Source: Pseudoxanthomonas kalamensis DSM 18571 (GTDB lineage: Bacteria; Pseudomonadota; Gammaproteobacteria; Xanthomonadales; Xanthomonadaceae). Taken from it: a stretch of 64,000 nt of DNA. The notes below the pieces were generated by a model, which had not been told where the DNA came from, ran no database searches, and saw nothing but the letters and a program-made list of their open reading frames with translations. Made by a program: the position numbers and the translations under genes. Positions 39,858 through 48,629 of this stretch are shown one piece after another (the first letter of the stretch is position 1; each line of letters opens with the position of its first letter). The stretch is taken from positions 558,001-622,000 of the forward strand of contig NZ_PDWQ01000001.1 of NCBI RefSeq assembly GCF_010211745.1, in the 5' to 3' direction.

Positions 39858-39938
39858 AAACAGGGGTCAGAGTACTTTTTCCCAGCCCTGAAAAAGCAGA
39901 GGCCAGCGTCGTAGGGTGGATTTGATCCGACGCATCCG

Positions 39939-39961
39939 GTCGCGGCTCACGCCGCTCCTAC
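39939..39961. repeat. REP-like element (TAGGAGCGGCG family), inverted copy
   Basis: Read on the minus strand this is GTAGGAGCGGCGTGAGCCGC, followed by GAC; the pair GCGGC...GCCGC can form a short hairpin. A sister copy in the other orientation lies at 51287-51310. The preceding 39857-39938 holds no gene that I can see, only the motif GGGGTCAGAGTACTTTTT. Confidence 0.7.
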
Positions 39962-39973
39962 AAGGGTGTTGCG

Positions 39974-41947
39974 TTACTCGTCGAACATCGCCTGGATCGC
40001 GGCCAGGCTGACGCTGGCGCGTTCCTTGCGGCGTTCGGCATCGGCTTCGGGGTCGGCGCCGTCGCGTTGCAGTTCACCTTGCGGCAATTCGTCGAGGAAG
40101 CGGCTTGGCTGCAGGTGCCCCTTTTCGCGGAAACGGCGCGTCTCGCGGCTGTGGCTCAGGTACAGGCCCTGCTTGGCGCGGGTGATGCCCACGTACATCA
40201 GTCGGCGCTCCTCTTCCAGACTGCCTTCTTCCAGCGCCGCCTCGTGCGGCAGCGTGCCTTCCTCGCAGCCGACGATGAACACGTAGCGGAACTCCAGCCC
40301 CTTGGCCGCGTGCAGGCTCATCAGCCGCACCTGGTTGCCGCCGTCGTCCTTGTCGTTGCGCGACAGCAGCGCCAGTTGCGCGGCCAGATCGCCGACGCCG
40401 CCCTTGCCGCCTTCGAACCACTCGGCCAGCTCGTCCAGATTGGCTTGCCGGCGCTTGAAGATCGCCTCGTCGCGGCTCTGCGCGCGCAGGTCGGCCAGCA
40501 GGCCGGAACGCTCGGCCAGCCGTCGCAGCAGGTCGGCCGCGCTCAATTTCGGCATGTGCTGGCGCAGGTCGCGCAGGATGTCGTTGAACGCACTCAGCCC
40601 GTTGGCCGCGCGTGCCGGCAGCGCCTTCAACGCGCCCATCGATTCGGCTACCCGTGCCATCGGCATATGTGCCTGCTGCGCCATCTCGGCCAGCCTGGCC
40701 AACGAGGTGGCGCCGACCTCGCGCTTGGGCGACTGCACCGCGCGCAGGAAGGCCGCGTCGTCGTCCGGGTTGGCGACCAGCCGCAGCCAGGCCAGCGCGT
40801 CCTTGACCTCCTGCCGTTCCAGGAAGGCGGTGCCGCCGGTCAGGTGGTAGGGGATGCGCAGCAGTTGCAGGGCTTTTTCCAGTGGGCGCGACTGGTGGTT
40901 GCCGCGGAACAGGATGCAGAAGTCGCTCCACGCCGCGCTGCGCGCGGTGTGCAGGAAGGCGATCTCGGCGGCAACCTTTTCCGCTTCGTGCTCGCCGTCG
41001 CGGCATTCCCAGACCCGAATGCGGTCGCCATCGGCCTGGTCGCTCCACAGCTTCTTCAGGTGCGCGTGCGGGTTGCGCGCGATCAGGGTGTTGGCCGCGC
41101 GCAGCACACGGTTGCTGCAACGGTAGTTCTGCTCCAGCTTGATGACCTTCAGCTGCGGGTAGTCGCGCTCCATCTGTTGCAGGTTTTCCGGATTGGCGCC
41201 GCGCCAGGCGTAGATGCTCTGGTCGTCGTCGCCCACGCAGGTGAAGTCGCCGCGTTCGCCGGCGATGGCCTTGAGCAGCCGGTACTGCGCATCGTTGGTG
41301 TCCTGGCATTCGTCCACCAGCAGGTAGCCGATGCGCTCGCGCCAGCCGGCGGCGATCTCGGCGTTGCCTTCCAGGATCTGTACCGGCAGCCGGATCAGGT
41401 CGTCGAAATCGACTGCGTTGAAGCCGGCCAGTCGCGCCTGGTAGCGGGCGTACAGCTTGGCCGCTTCGCGCTCGCGGCTGCTGCGTGCCGCGTCCAGCGC
41501 CTGCTCGGGCGAGAGGCCGGCGTTCTTGGCCCGCGAGATCAGGTTCCTGGCGTCGTCGACGGCGTCGGGCTTGGCGCCGGTCAGCAGATCCTTGATCTGC
41601 GCGGCGCTGTCGTCGGCGTCGAAGATGGAGAAGTTGCGCTTCAGGCCGGCGGCGGCGTGTTCGAACTGCAGGAACTTCAGCCCCAGCGCATGGAAGGTGC
41701 AGACGGTCAGCCCGTCGGCGGCATCGCCCCTGATCCGGCGGCTGACGCGCTCGCGCATTTCCCGTGCCGACTTGTTGGTGAAGGTGATGGCGGCGATGCG
41801 TCTGGCCGGGAAGTGCCCGGCCGAGATCAGGTGCGCGATCTTCTCCACGATCACCCGTGTCTTGCCGCTGCCAGCGCCAGCCAGCACCAGCAGCGGCCCG
41901 CGGCTGTGCAGGACCGCGGCGCGTTGGGGAGAGTTGAGGGAGTTCAT
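39974..41947 (-). CDS. rep: ATP-dependent DNA helicase Rep
   Basis: A 657-residue SF1A 3'-5' helicase helping replication forks past obstacles. Motifs in order: Walker A LVLAGAGSGKTRVIVEKIAH; Ia AAITFTNKSAREMRERV; II LLVDECQDTNDAQYRLLKAI; III VGDDDQSIYAWRGANPENL; IV KLEQNYRCSNRVLRAANTLI; V LMSLHAAKGLEFRYVFIVGC; VI EEERRLMYVGITRAK. Length and opening (MNSLNSPQRAAV) fit Rep rather than the longer UvrD. It lies immediately beyond the broken end of the cassette tract. Confidence 0.94.
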   Translation of the reverse strand: MNSLNSPQRAAVLHSRGPLLVLAGAGSGKTRVIVEKIAHLISAGHFPARRIAAITFTNKSAREMRERVSRRIRGDAADGLTVCTFHALGLKFLQFEHAAAGLKRNFSIFDADDSAAQIKDLLTGAKPDAVDDARNLISRAKNAGLSPEQALDAARSSREREAAKLYARYQARLAGFNAVDFDDLIRLPVQILEGNAEIAAGWRERIGYLLVDECQDTNDAQYRLLKAIAGERGDFTCVGDDDQSIYAWRGANPENLQQMERDYPQLKVIKLEQNYRCSNRVLRAANTLIARNPHAHLKKLWSDQADGDRIRVWECRDGEHEAEKVAAEIAFLHTARSAAWSDFCILFRGNHQSRPLEKALQLLRIPYHLTGGTAFLERQEVKDALAWLRLVANPDDDAAFLRAVQSPKREVGATSLARLAEMAQQAHMPMARVAESMGALKALPARAANGLSAFNDILRDLRQHMPKLSAADLLRRLAERSGLLADLRAQSRDEAIFKRRQANLDELAEWFEGGKGGVGDLAAQLALLSRNDKDDGGNQVRLMSLHAAKGLEFRYVFIVGCEEGTLPHEAALEEGSLEEERRLMYVGITRAKQGLYLSHSRETRRFREKGHLQPSRFLDELPQGELQRDGADPEADAERRKERASVSLAAIQAMFDE

Positions 41948-42040
41948 CGTGCAGGGTCGGAGCTAGGCCATCAGTTTAGCCGACATCATGGTCCGGCTGG
42001 GGTAGCATGGATGCCTCTTCGTTGGTCGGGGAAGTCCTGA

Positions 42041-42865
42041 ATGCGTCGCTACGGATGGTTGCTTGTACTGCTTTTGCCGGCCTTGCCTTTGCAGGCAGCC
42101 GGTGCCGATTCCTTGCCGCCGGATCCAACCGCGGACCCGGCAATGCTGGCGGCTGGTTTTCTGACCCACCACCCGGATCTTCGTTACCGCCTGTGGGGTC
42201 TGCAGTCCTACCAGGAAGGTGATTTCGACAAGGCGTTGAAGTACTTCCGCCGCTCCAGCTACTACGCGGACAAGCCGTCGCAGGGCATGGTGGCCGAGAT
42301 GCTGTGGAACGGGCAGGGCGTCGAGCAGGATCGTGCGCTGGCCTATGCCTGGATGGACCTTGCGGCCGAACGCGGCTATGCCGGTTTCGCCGGTCTGCGC
42401 GAACGTTACTGGAAACAACTGGACGAAGCCGAGCGTGTGCGTGCAATCGAGCTGGGACAGGAGGTCTATGCGCGATTCGGTGACGAGGCGGCCAAGCCAC
42501 GCTACGAGGCGCGCCTGCGCTGGGGTTACAAGGAAGCTACCGGCAGCCATCTCGGTGGTTTTGCCGGCACGCCGGTGCAGATCTCTGTTCCGGGTTCTGG
42601 CGATGACGGCGGCGAAACCATCGACAGCACCAAGTTCTACGATGAACGCTACTGGAATCCGAAGAAGTACTGGGAATACACCGACAATTTGTGGATGAAG
42701 GCGCGGATCGGCAAGGTGACCGTGGGTGACGTGGAGCAGGCCAACGAGGCTTCGCGGATTCCCGCCGCTGCCCCTGATACCGAATTCACGGAGCCGAAAA
42801 TTCCCGATACGCCGGACGATCCGGCGAAAACGCCAGGAATCATTTTGCCGGGCAAATCCGACTAG
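42041..42865 (+). CDS. Secreted Sel1-like repeat protein, copy 1
   Basis: A 274-residue protein with a signal peptide (MRRYGWLLVLLLPALPLQAA). A Sel1-like helical repeat occupies about residues 60-110: GDFDKALKYFRRSSYYADKP, GMVAEMLWNGQGVEQDRALA and YAWMDLAAERGY. A Tyr/Trp-rich segment (FYDERYWNPKKYWEYTDNLW) and a Pro/Asp-rich tail follow. Its function is unknown; Sel1 repeats scaffold protein interactions. The gene downstream encodes a close paralogue, so this is a tandem duplication. Confidence 0.8.
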   Translation: MRRYGWLLVLLLPALPLQAAGADSLPPDPTADPAMLAAGFLTHHPDLRYRLWGLQSYQEGDFDKALKYFRRSSYYADKPSQGMVAEMLWNGQGVEQDRALAYAWMDLAAERGYAGFAGLRERYWKQLDEAERVRAIELGQEVYARFGDEAAKPRYEARLRWGYKEATGSHLGGFAGTPVQISVPGSGDDGGETIDSTKFYDERYWNPKKYWEYTDNLWMKARIGKVTVGDVEQANEASRIPAAAPDTEFTEPKIPDTPDDPAKTPGIILPGKSD

Positions 42866-42939
42866 CAACCAATCGTGCACGGATCGGTGCCATTGCAATG
42901 ACGGCAGATCCGATCGGGTCTGCGCGCGAAGGAGGATTC

Positions 42940-43671
42940 ATGCGCTTGTGTCCCCGTTTGAGCGTGATGTTCCTGATCCTGCTCTGCACGCCGTTCGCCG
43001 TCGCTCATGCGGAGAAGAAGGCCGAGATCAGTCAGGACGTGATGACCGAAGGATTCCTGGCGGCACACCCGGACCTGCGTTGGCGCTCGGAAGGCATCAA
43101 GGCATATGAGGCGAAGAATTACTCGCAGGCGCTTGAGTATCTGCAGCGCGCCGCCCGTTATGCGGACAAGCCGTCGCAGGCCATCATCGCGGAAATGTAC
43201 TGGCGCGGCGTCGGCGTTCCGCAGGACCGTGCGTTGGGATACGCATGGATGGACATCGCGGCCGAGCGGCTGTATCACGAATTCGTCGTCTACCGGGAAA
43301 GCTACTGGGAAGCACTCGACGAGACACAGCGCGCCGATGCAATCGAGCGCGGGCAGGCGGTGCTGGCCGAGTACGGCGACGATGTGGCCAAGCCGCGGCT
43401 GGAACAGATTCTGCGCCGGGAACGGCGCTCGGTCACCGGCAGCCGGCTCGGGTTCGTCGGCAACATCACCATCATTCCGTTCACCGGTCCTTTGGCCGGG
43501 AGCGGCATGACCCTGAGCGGCGACCAGTATTACGACCGGAAATACTGGGAGCCCAAGCGTTACTGGCAGTTGCAGGACGAGATCTGGAAGGCGCCCTTGC
43601 GCGGCCGGGTTGACGTTGGCGGTGTCGAGCAGGTGGATGATGCCGAGTCCGGCAAGGACACGCCGAACTGA
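42940..43671 (+). CDS. Secreted Sel1-like repeat protein, copy 2
   Basis: A 243-residue paralogue of the preceding gene. The ATG at 42940 follows a perfect AAGGAGG site and gives a signal peptide ending near AHA-EK. Parallel blocks are YSQALEYLQRAARYADKPSQ, IIAEMYWRGVGVPQDRALGY, AWMDIAAERLY, then RKYWEPKRYWQLQDEIW near the end. The upstream in-frame ATG at 42898 has no ribosome site and is rejected. It precedes tdk by 25 bp. Confidence 0.8.
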   Translation: MRLCPRLSVMFLILLCTPFAVAHAEKKAEISQDVMTEGFLAAHPDLRWRSEGIKAYEAKNYSQALEYLQRAARYADKPSQAIIAEMYWRGVGVPQDRALGYAWMDIAAERLYHEFVVYRESYWEALDETQRADAIERGQAVLAEYGDDVAKPRLEQILRRERRSVTGSRLGFVGNITIIPFTGPLAGSGMTLSGDQYYDRKYWEPKRYWQLQDEIWKAPLRGRVDVGGVEQVDDAESGKDTPN

Positions 43672-43696
43672 GTGCCGCCGGCGCTAAACTGCCGGC

Positions 43697-44320
43697 ATGG
43701 CCAAGCTCTATTTCTACTATTCGGCGATGAATGCCGGAAAGACCACGACCCTGTTGCAGTCGGCGCACAACTACCGCGAGCGCGGGATGCGGGTGGCGAT
43801 CCTGACTCCGCGGCTGGACGATCGTGCCGGCAGCGGGGTGGTCGCCTCGCGGATCGGGCTGAAGGCCGAGGGCGCGGGCTTCGACCGCGGCAGCGATTTG
43901 CAGCACTGGGTCGAGCACGACATCGCCGCCCACGGCAAGCTCGATTGCGTGCTGGTGGACGAGGCGCAGTTCCTGACCCGTGCGCAGGTATGGCAGTTGA
44001 GCGAAGTGGTCGACCGGCTGCGGATTCCGGTGCTGTGCTACGGCTTGCGTACCGACTTCCGCGGCGAACTGTTCGAAGGCAGTCAGCACCTGCTGGCCTG
44101 GGCCGACGAGATGCAGGAGATCAAGACCATCTGCCACAGCGGCAAGAAGGCGATCATGACCGTGCGGGTGGACGCGCAGGGCCGCGCCGTGCAGGACGGC
44201 CCGCAGGTGGAGATCGGCGGCAACGAGCGCTACGTGTCGGTCAGCCGCGCCGAGTTCAAGCGGATATCGCGCGGCGAGGGGCAGATCGAGCCGATGCAGG
44301 CGCCGTTGCCGCTGGAGTGA
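43697..44320 (+). CDS. tdk: Thymidine kinase (type II)
   Basis: A 207-residue cytoplasmic salvage kinase phosphorylating thymidine to dTMP. P-loop [20 protein letters not shown]; the Walker B/lasso [20 protein letters not shown]; and [20 protein letters not shown], which contacts substrate. The family zinc-site cysteines are reduced here: only the Cys of TICHSGKKA is seen, where E. coli has four. It converges on the kinase gene with a 3-bp gap. Confidence 0.94.
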   Translation: MAKLYFYYSAMNAGKTTTLLQSAHNYRERGMRVAILTPRLDDRAGSGVVASRIGLKAEGAGFDRGSDLQHWVEHDIAAHGKLDCVLVDEAQFLTRAQVWQLSEVVDRLRIPVLCYGLRTDFRGELFEGSQHLLAWADEMQEIKTICHSGKKAIMTVRVDAQGRAVQDGPQVEIGGNERYVSVSRAEFKRISRGEGQIEPMQAPLPLE

Positions 44321-44323
44321 CGC

Positions 44324-47128
44324 TCAACGCCGGCAGGCGGCACGGATGGCCTCGGCTTCGCGGCTGATGACGCCACCATCCGGGCGCAGGCGGTGCAGTT
44401 CGTCGACCAGCTGGTCCAGGTCGCGTCGCGCGCTGGCCGCCTGCCCGTTGCGACATTGCAGTTCGGCCAGGTAGGCGCGTGCTTCCCAGCGCAGTTTGGG
44501 GACCTCGCTGCCGGTGCCCGGCCAGTCCGCAAGCTGTTGCAATTCGTGCAAGGCCGGCTCGGGCTGGCCGCTGCGTCCCTGCTGTCGCGCCAGCGACAGT
44601 CGCGAAGCCAGCGTGCGCGGGTGGTTGGGGCCATAGCCGACCCGGGTCAGGTCGACGGCGCGCTGCAGGTATTCGTTCGCTTCCCGGGTCTTGCCCTGGG
44701 CTGCCAGCACTTCGCCGATCATGCGGTCGGTTTCGCCGATGACGGCGCTGCTGCTGCCGTAGCGCGCGGCGCGCAGCATCCGTGCTTCCTGCAGGGCGTT
44801 CAGCGCCTCGTCTTCGCGACCGGCCGAATGCAGCACCATGCCGAGGTTGAACAGGCCGCCGGGCAGACTCTGCGAGCCGTCCGGTCCGCGCCAGATGTCG
44901 ATGGCGTTGCTGATGTCGCGGATCGCTTCGTCGATCCGGCCGCGCTCCCAGGCGATGATGCCCAGCGTGTTCCACGACGAGCCGGTGTCGCGATGCTGCG
45001 GTCCCAGGCTCTGCACGGTCAGCCGATGCAGTTCCCGCATCTGTCGCTCGGCTTCCGCATAGCGCTCCATGTCGGTTTCCAGCGCCACCAGCTGACGGCG
45101 GGTGGACAGGGTGACCGGATGCTGCGGGCCGTGGATCGACTCGGCCAGCACCAGTGCCTGTTGCAGCGATGCCGCCGCCGCTTCGGTGTCGCCGCGGCGG
45201 CGAAGTAGCAGGCCGCGGCTGTGCAGGATCGGGATCGCCAGTGGATTGTGGTCGTCGCCGGCTGCGCGCAGCATCTCCAGCGATGCGTTGAAGCCGGTCA
45301 TGGCGCGGGCGGACAGGCCGAGGTTATTGTCGGACATGGCCAGGTCGTAGCGGTTCTCGGCCACGCCGGCGAGGTCGCCGTTGCGTTCGCGCAAGGCCAG
45401 CGATTTCTCGAACAGTGGCTGCGCCACCTGCGGCTGGCCGGAGATGCGCAGGCAGCGGCCGAGCTGGGAAAGGAATTCGGCCTGCTCGGGTTCCGGTATC
45501 CGCGGCAGCTGGCGCTGCAGCCCGGGAGCGTTCATCAGTGCGATGCATTCGTCGGCGCGATCGAGCAGGCGCAGCGTGCGACCGTGCAGGGCGATCGATT
45601 GCATCTGCAACCCGACCGGAGGCGAGCCCAGCGATTGCAGCAAGCCCTGCTGCTTTTCCAGCGTGTCCAGCGCATCGTGGTACTTGCCAAGACCCAGGCG
45701 CAGGCGGGCGACCACGCCGAGCAGTTCCGCGTGCGCCAGCGGCTGTCCGGCCAGTTCCTTTTCCCCGCGTCGCAGGCCGGCATCGAGCATGCGTTGCGCA
45801 TCGAACATCTGCCCCTGTTGCGTGTTGCTGGCCGAGTCGAACAGTCCGATCACGAAATCCTGCATGGCCTGGGCGCGTACCGCTTGCATGCGCGCCTGGC
45901 GCCCCTGCCACAGGCTGATGCCCAGGGCCGAAATCAGCGAAACCGCCACCAGGCTGCCGGCCACCAGCGCCCAGCGCTGCCGCAAGACGTATTTGCGCAG
46001 CCGGTAACCGAAGCTGAGCGGGCGGGCATGAACCGGGCGGCCTTCGAGATAGCGTTGCAGATCGCGCGCCATGGCCTCGACCGACGAATAGCGCTGGCCG
46101 GGATCCTTGGCCAGCGCCTTCAGCACGATGTTGTCCAGATCGCCGCGCAGCTGGCGCGCTTGCCGGCGGACGTCCAGCGCCTGCTGGCTGTCCGTGGGTG
46201 CGTCGCGCTGTACCGCGACTGAGGGTTTCAGCGGGTCGACGGCCAGGATCGCCTCTTCCCACTCGGCATCGGTCTGCCGACGCAGGCGGTAGGGTTTCTT
46301 GCAGGTAAGCAGTTCGTACAGCACCACGCCGAGCGAATACACATCGGTGCGGGTGCTGACCGGATCGCCGCGGATCTGCTCCGGCGCGGCATAGTGCAGG
46401 GTGAAGGCGCGCACTTCGGTGCGCGGATGCGACGCGGCTTCGTCCTGCGCGTCCAGCAGCTTGGCGATGCCGAAATCGAGCAGGCGCGCTTCGCCGTTGT
46501 CGGTGACCAGGATGTTGGACGGCTTGAGGTCGCGATGCACGATCAGGTTGGCGTGCGCGTGGCTGACCGCCTCGCAGACCTGCAGGAACAGCCGCAGGCA
46601 GCTGTTGATGTCGACATTGCGATTGCGGCAGTAGTCGGTGATCGGGCGGCCTTCGACGTATTCCAGCGCCAGATAGGACTGGTCGTGCTGGCTGATGCCG
46701 GCGTCGAGCAGACGCGCGATGTTGGGGTGCTCGAGCCGGGCGAGAATTTCGCGTTCGCGGGCGAAGCGCAGCTGCAGGCCGGGATCGACCAGGCCGGGGC
46801 GCAGCAGCTTCAGCGCGATCCGGCGCTGATACAGACCGTCGGCGCGCGAGGCCAGCCAGACCGAGCCCATGCCGCCTTCGCCGAGCTGAGTATCGAGCAG
46901 ATAGGGGCCGACCAGGGTGCCGACCAGGGCGTGTTCCGGCCGGCTCAGCATCGGTTCGGCGATGAAGTCGGTATTGCCTTCTTCCAGCGCCAGCAGCCGG
47001 CGCAGGTCGTCGCTCAATTCGGGGTCCTGCGCGTGCAATTCCTGCAGCCGCTGCTCGCGGGCGTCGGCGTCCAGTTCCAGCAGGACGTCGAGCAGCGGCG
47101 ACAGTTGCTTCCAGCGGGTGGCGTCCAT
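44324..47128 (-). CDS. Membrane-anchored serine/threonine protein kinase with C-terminal TPR domain
   Basis: A 934-residue protein. A short helical N-terminus precedes the kinase domain (about residues 73-345): Gly-rich loop LGEGGMGSVWLA (about 82-93), Lys107 in ALKLLRPG, catalytic HRDLKPSNILV, LLDFGIAKLLD and APEQIRGDP. All catalytic residues are present. A single membrane helix follows near 390-410 (WALVAGSLVAVSLISALGIS). The rest is a TPR superhelix of about 520 residues, presumably periplasmic and therefore a candidate sensor. It lies 18 bp downstream of an ECF sigma gene, a pairing known in xanthomonads. Confidence 0.9.
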   Translation of the reverse strand: MDATRWKQLSPLLDVLLELDADAREQRLQELHAQDPELSDDLRRLLALEEGNTDFIAEPMLSRPEHALVGTLVGPYLLDTQLGEGGMGSVWLASRADGLYQRRIALKLLRPGLVDPGLQLRFAREREILARLEHPNIARLLDAGISQHDQSYLALEYVEGRPITDYCRNRNVDINSCLRLFLQVCEAVSHAHANLIVHRDLKPSNILVTDNGEARLLDFGIAKLLDAQDEAASHPRTEVRAFTLHYAAPEQIRGDPVSTRTDVYSLGVVLYELLTCKKPYRLRRQTDAEWEEAILAVDPLKPSVAVQRDAPTDSQQALDVRRQARQLRGDLDNIVLKALAKDPGQRYSSVEAMARDLQRYLEGRPVHARPLSFGYRLRKYVLRQRWALVAGSLVAVSLISALGISLWQGRQARMQAVRAQAMQDFVIGLFDSASNTQQGQMFDAQRMLDAGLRRGEKELAGQPLAHAELLGVVARLRLGLGKYHDALDTLEKQQGLLQSLGSPPVGLQMQSIALHGRTLRLLDRADECIALMNAPGLQRQLPRIPEPEQAEFLSQLGRCLRISGQPQVAQPLFEKSLALRERNGDLAGVAENRYDLAMSDNNLGLSARAMTGFNASLEMLRAAGDDHNPLAIPILHSRGLLLRRRGDTEAAAASLQQALVLAESIHGPQHPVTLSTRRQLVALETDMERYAEAERQMRELHRLTVQSLGPQHRDTGSSWNTLGIIAWERGRIDEAIRDISNAIDIWRGPDGSQSLPGGLFNLGMVLHSAGREDEALNALQEARMLRAARYGSSSAVIGETDRMIGEVLAAQGKTREANEYLQRAVDLTRVGYGPNHPRTLASRLSLARQQGRSGQPEPALHELQQLADWPGTGSEVPKLRWEARAYLAELQCRNGQAASARRDLDQLVDELHRLRPDGGVISREAEAIRAACRR

Positions 47129-47146
47129 CTCGGAATGACGCGGCGG

Positions 47147-47713
47147 TCAGTCGTCCTGCAGCTCGGCCAGCAGGAACATGCGCGCTTTCTGCCAGTCGCG
47201 GCGGATGCTGCGTTCGGAACGTTGCATCAGTTCGGCGATCTCCAGTTCCGACAGGCCGGCGAAATAGCGCATCTCCACCACCTTGACCAGGCGTTCGTCG
47301 ATTTCGGCCAGCTTGTCCAGCGCAGTGTTCAGCGCCAGCGTGTCCTCGTCCAGCCGCACCGGGCCTTCGACATCCTCGGGGATTTCCGCCACCCGGCGCA
47401 GGTCGCCGCCGCGCTTGCGCGCCAGCCGGTTGCGCGCATAGTCCACGACCACGCTGCGCATCGACGAGGCCGCGTAGGCGAAGAAATGTGCACGGTCGTC
47501 GAACGAGGCGTTGCCGCGGGTGCCGAGCAGCTTCAGGTACGACTCGTGGACCAGGGCGGTGGCGTCGAGGGTGTAACCGTACTGGCCGGCCAGCTGGCGA
47601 CGGGCCATGCCGTGCAGCTCGTGGTACAGCGTGGTGAGCACGCGGTCGAGCGCGGCGCGGTCGCCGTTGCGCGCCGAATCCAGCCACAGCGTGATGTCAG
47701 CCGATTCGCTCAT
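47147..47713 (-). CDS. ECF-type RNA polymerase sigma factor (TIGR02999-like), kinase-linked
   Basis: A 188-residue sigma-70-family regulator. Region 2 is at about 25-95, including TLYHELHGMARRQLAGQYGY, ALVHESYLKLLG and RAHFFAYAASSMRSVVVDYA. Region 4 is at about 125-180, including VVEMRYFAGLSELEIAELMQ and RSERSIRRDWQKARMFLL. It lacks an adjacent anti-sigma gene; instead a Ser/Thr kinase follows 18 bp downstream. This is the arrangement of ECF sigma factors activated by phosphorylation (EcfK-PknS in Xanthomonas is a precedent, from memory). Its targets are unknown. Confidence 0.88.
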   Translation of the reverse strand: MSESADITLWLDSARNGDRAALDRVLTTLYHELHGMARRQLAGQYGYTLDATALVHESYLKLLGTRGNASFDDRAHFFAYAASSMRSVVVDYARNRLARKRGGDLRRVAEIPEDVEGPVRLDEDTLALNTALDKLAEIDERLVKVVEMRYFAGLSELEIAELMQRSERSIRRDWQKARMFLLAELQDD

Positions 47714-47736
47714 CCCGCATCCCCATTCCCCGGATC

Positions 47737-47751
47737 ATTGATTGCATCAAT
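47737..47751. promoter_or_regulatory. Palindrome upstream of the ECF sigma gene
   Basis: ATTGATTGCATCAAT has 6-bp arms around TGC. It lies 24 bp upstream of the sigma start in the 94-bp gap to mutM. It could be an operator or part of the leader RNA. Confidence 0.35.
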
Positions 47752-47807
47752 CGAAATATAGCGCCAAACAGGTTGTCCGAATGTGATGGCGGTATGCAGC
47801 CGGTGTC

Positions 47808-48620
47808 TCAGCGCTGGCAGCGGCCGCACCAGACGCTGGCGCGCTGGCCGATGCTGGCCTGTTTCAGCGGGTGCCCGCAGCGCTGGCAGGGCTCGCCGCC
47901 GCGACCATATACGCGCAGTTCCTGTTCGAAGTAGCCGGGCAGTCCGTCCGGCGAGATGAAGTCGCGCAGGGTGGTGCCGCCGCGGGCGATGGCATCGGCC
48001 AGGATGCCTTTCACCGCATCGGCGAGGGCGGCATAGCGCTCGCGCGAGACCCGGCCGGCTTCGCGCAGCGGGGAAATGCCGGCCAGGAACAGGCTTTCGG
48101 CGGCATAGATATTGCCCACGCCGACTACCACCGACTGATCCATCAGGAAGCTCTTCACCGGCGCACGGCGGCCACGGCTGCGTTCGAACAGGTGGTCGCC
48201 GTCGAATGCATCCGACAGCGGCTCCGGGCCGAGTCCTTGCAGCAGCGGATGAATCTCGCCCGGCGGCTGCCACAGCAGGCAACCGAAGCGGCGGGGGTCG
48301 TTGAAGCGCAACACGCGGCCGCCGGTGATGGCGATGTCGACATGGTCATGCGCGACGATCGGGGTCTTCTCCGGCAGCACCCGCAGGCTGCCGCTCATGC
48401 CCAGATGCAGCAGCGCGCTGCCGGCGGCGGTATCCAGCAGCAGGTATTTGGCGCGACGGCGCACATCGACAATGCGCTGGCCGGGCAGGCGTTCGACCAC
48501 TTCCCAGGGAATCGGCCAGCGCAGGTCGGGGCGGCGCAGCACCACATGACGGATGCGCTTGCCCTGCAGGTGCGGGGCCAGGCCACGGCGGGTGGTCTCG
48601 ACTTCGGGCAGTTCGGGCAT
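47808..48620 (-). CDS. mutM: Formamidopyrimidine-DNA glycosylase
   Basis: A 270-residue bifunctional glycosylase/AP lyase removing 8-oxoguanine. The N-terminal catalytic Pro-Glu is intact ([14 protein letters not shown]), as are the Lys in [13 protein letters not shown], the H2TH region ([20 protein letters not shown]) and the C-terminal zinc finger ([20 protein letters not shown], then CGRC). It lies 9 bp downstream of an ABC-ATPase gene on the same strand. Confidence 0.97.
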   Translation of the reverse strand: MPELPEVETTRRGLAPHLQGKRIRHVVLRRPDLRWPIPWEVVERLPGQRIVDVRRRAKYLLLDTAAGSALLHLGMSGSLRVLPEKTPIVAHDHVDIAITGGRVLRFNDPRRFGCLLWQPPGEIHPLLQGLGPEPLSDAFDGDHLFERSRGRRAPVKSFLMDQSVVVGVGNIYAAESLFLAGISPLREAGRVSRERYAALADAVKGILADAIARGGTTLRDFISPDGLPGYFEQELRVYGRGGEPCQRCGHPLKQASIGQRASVWCGRCQR

Positions 48621-48629
48621 GGCGCCGGC

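Noticed and set aside
39857-39938. Possible insertion-sequence end next to the truncated attC
   Set aside because: The GGGGTCAGAGTACTTTTT motif is suggestive, but no terminal inverted repeat pair, target duplication or transposase is present, so it is mentioned only as a possible cause of the break.
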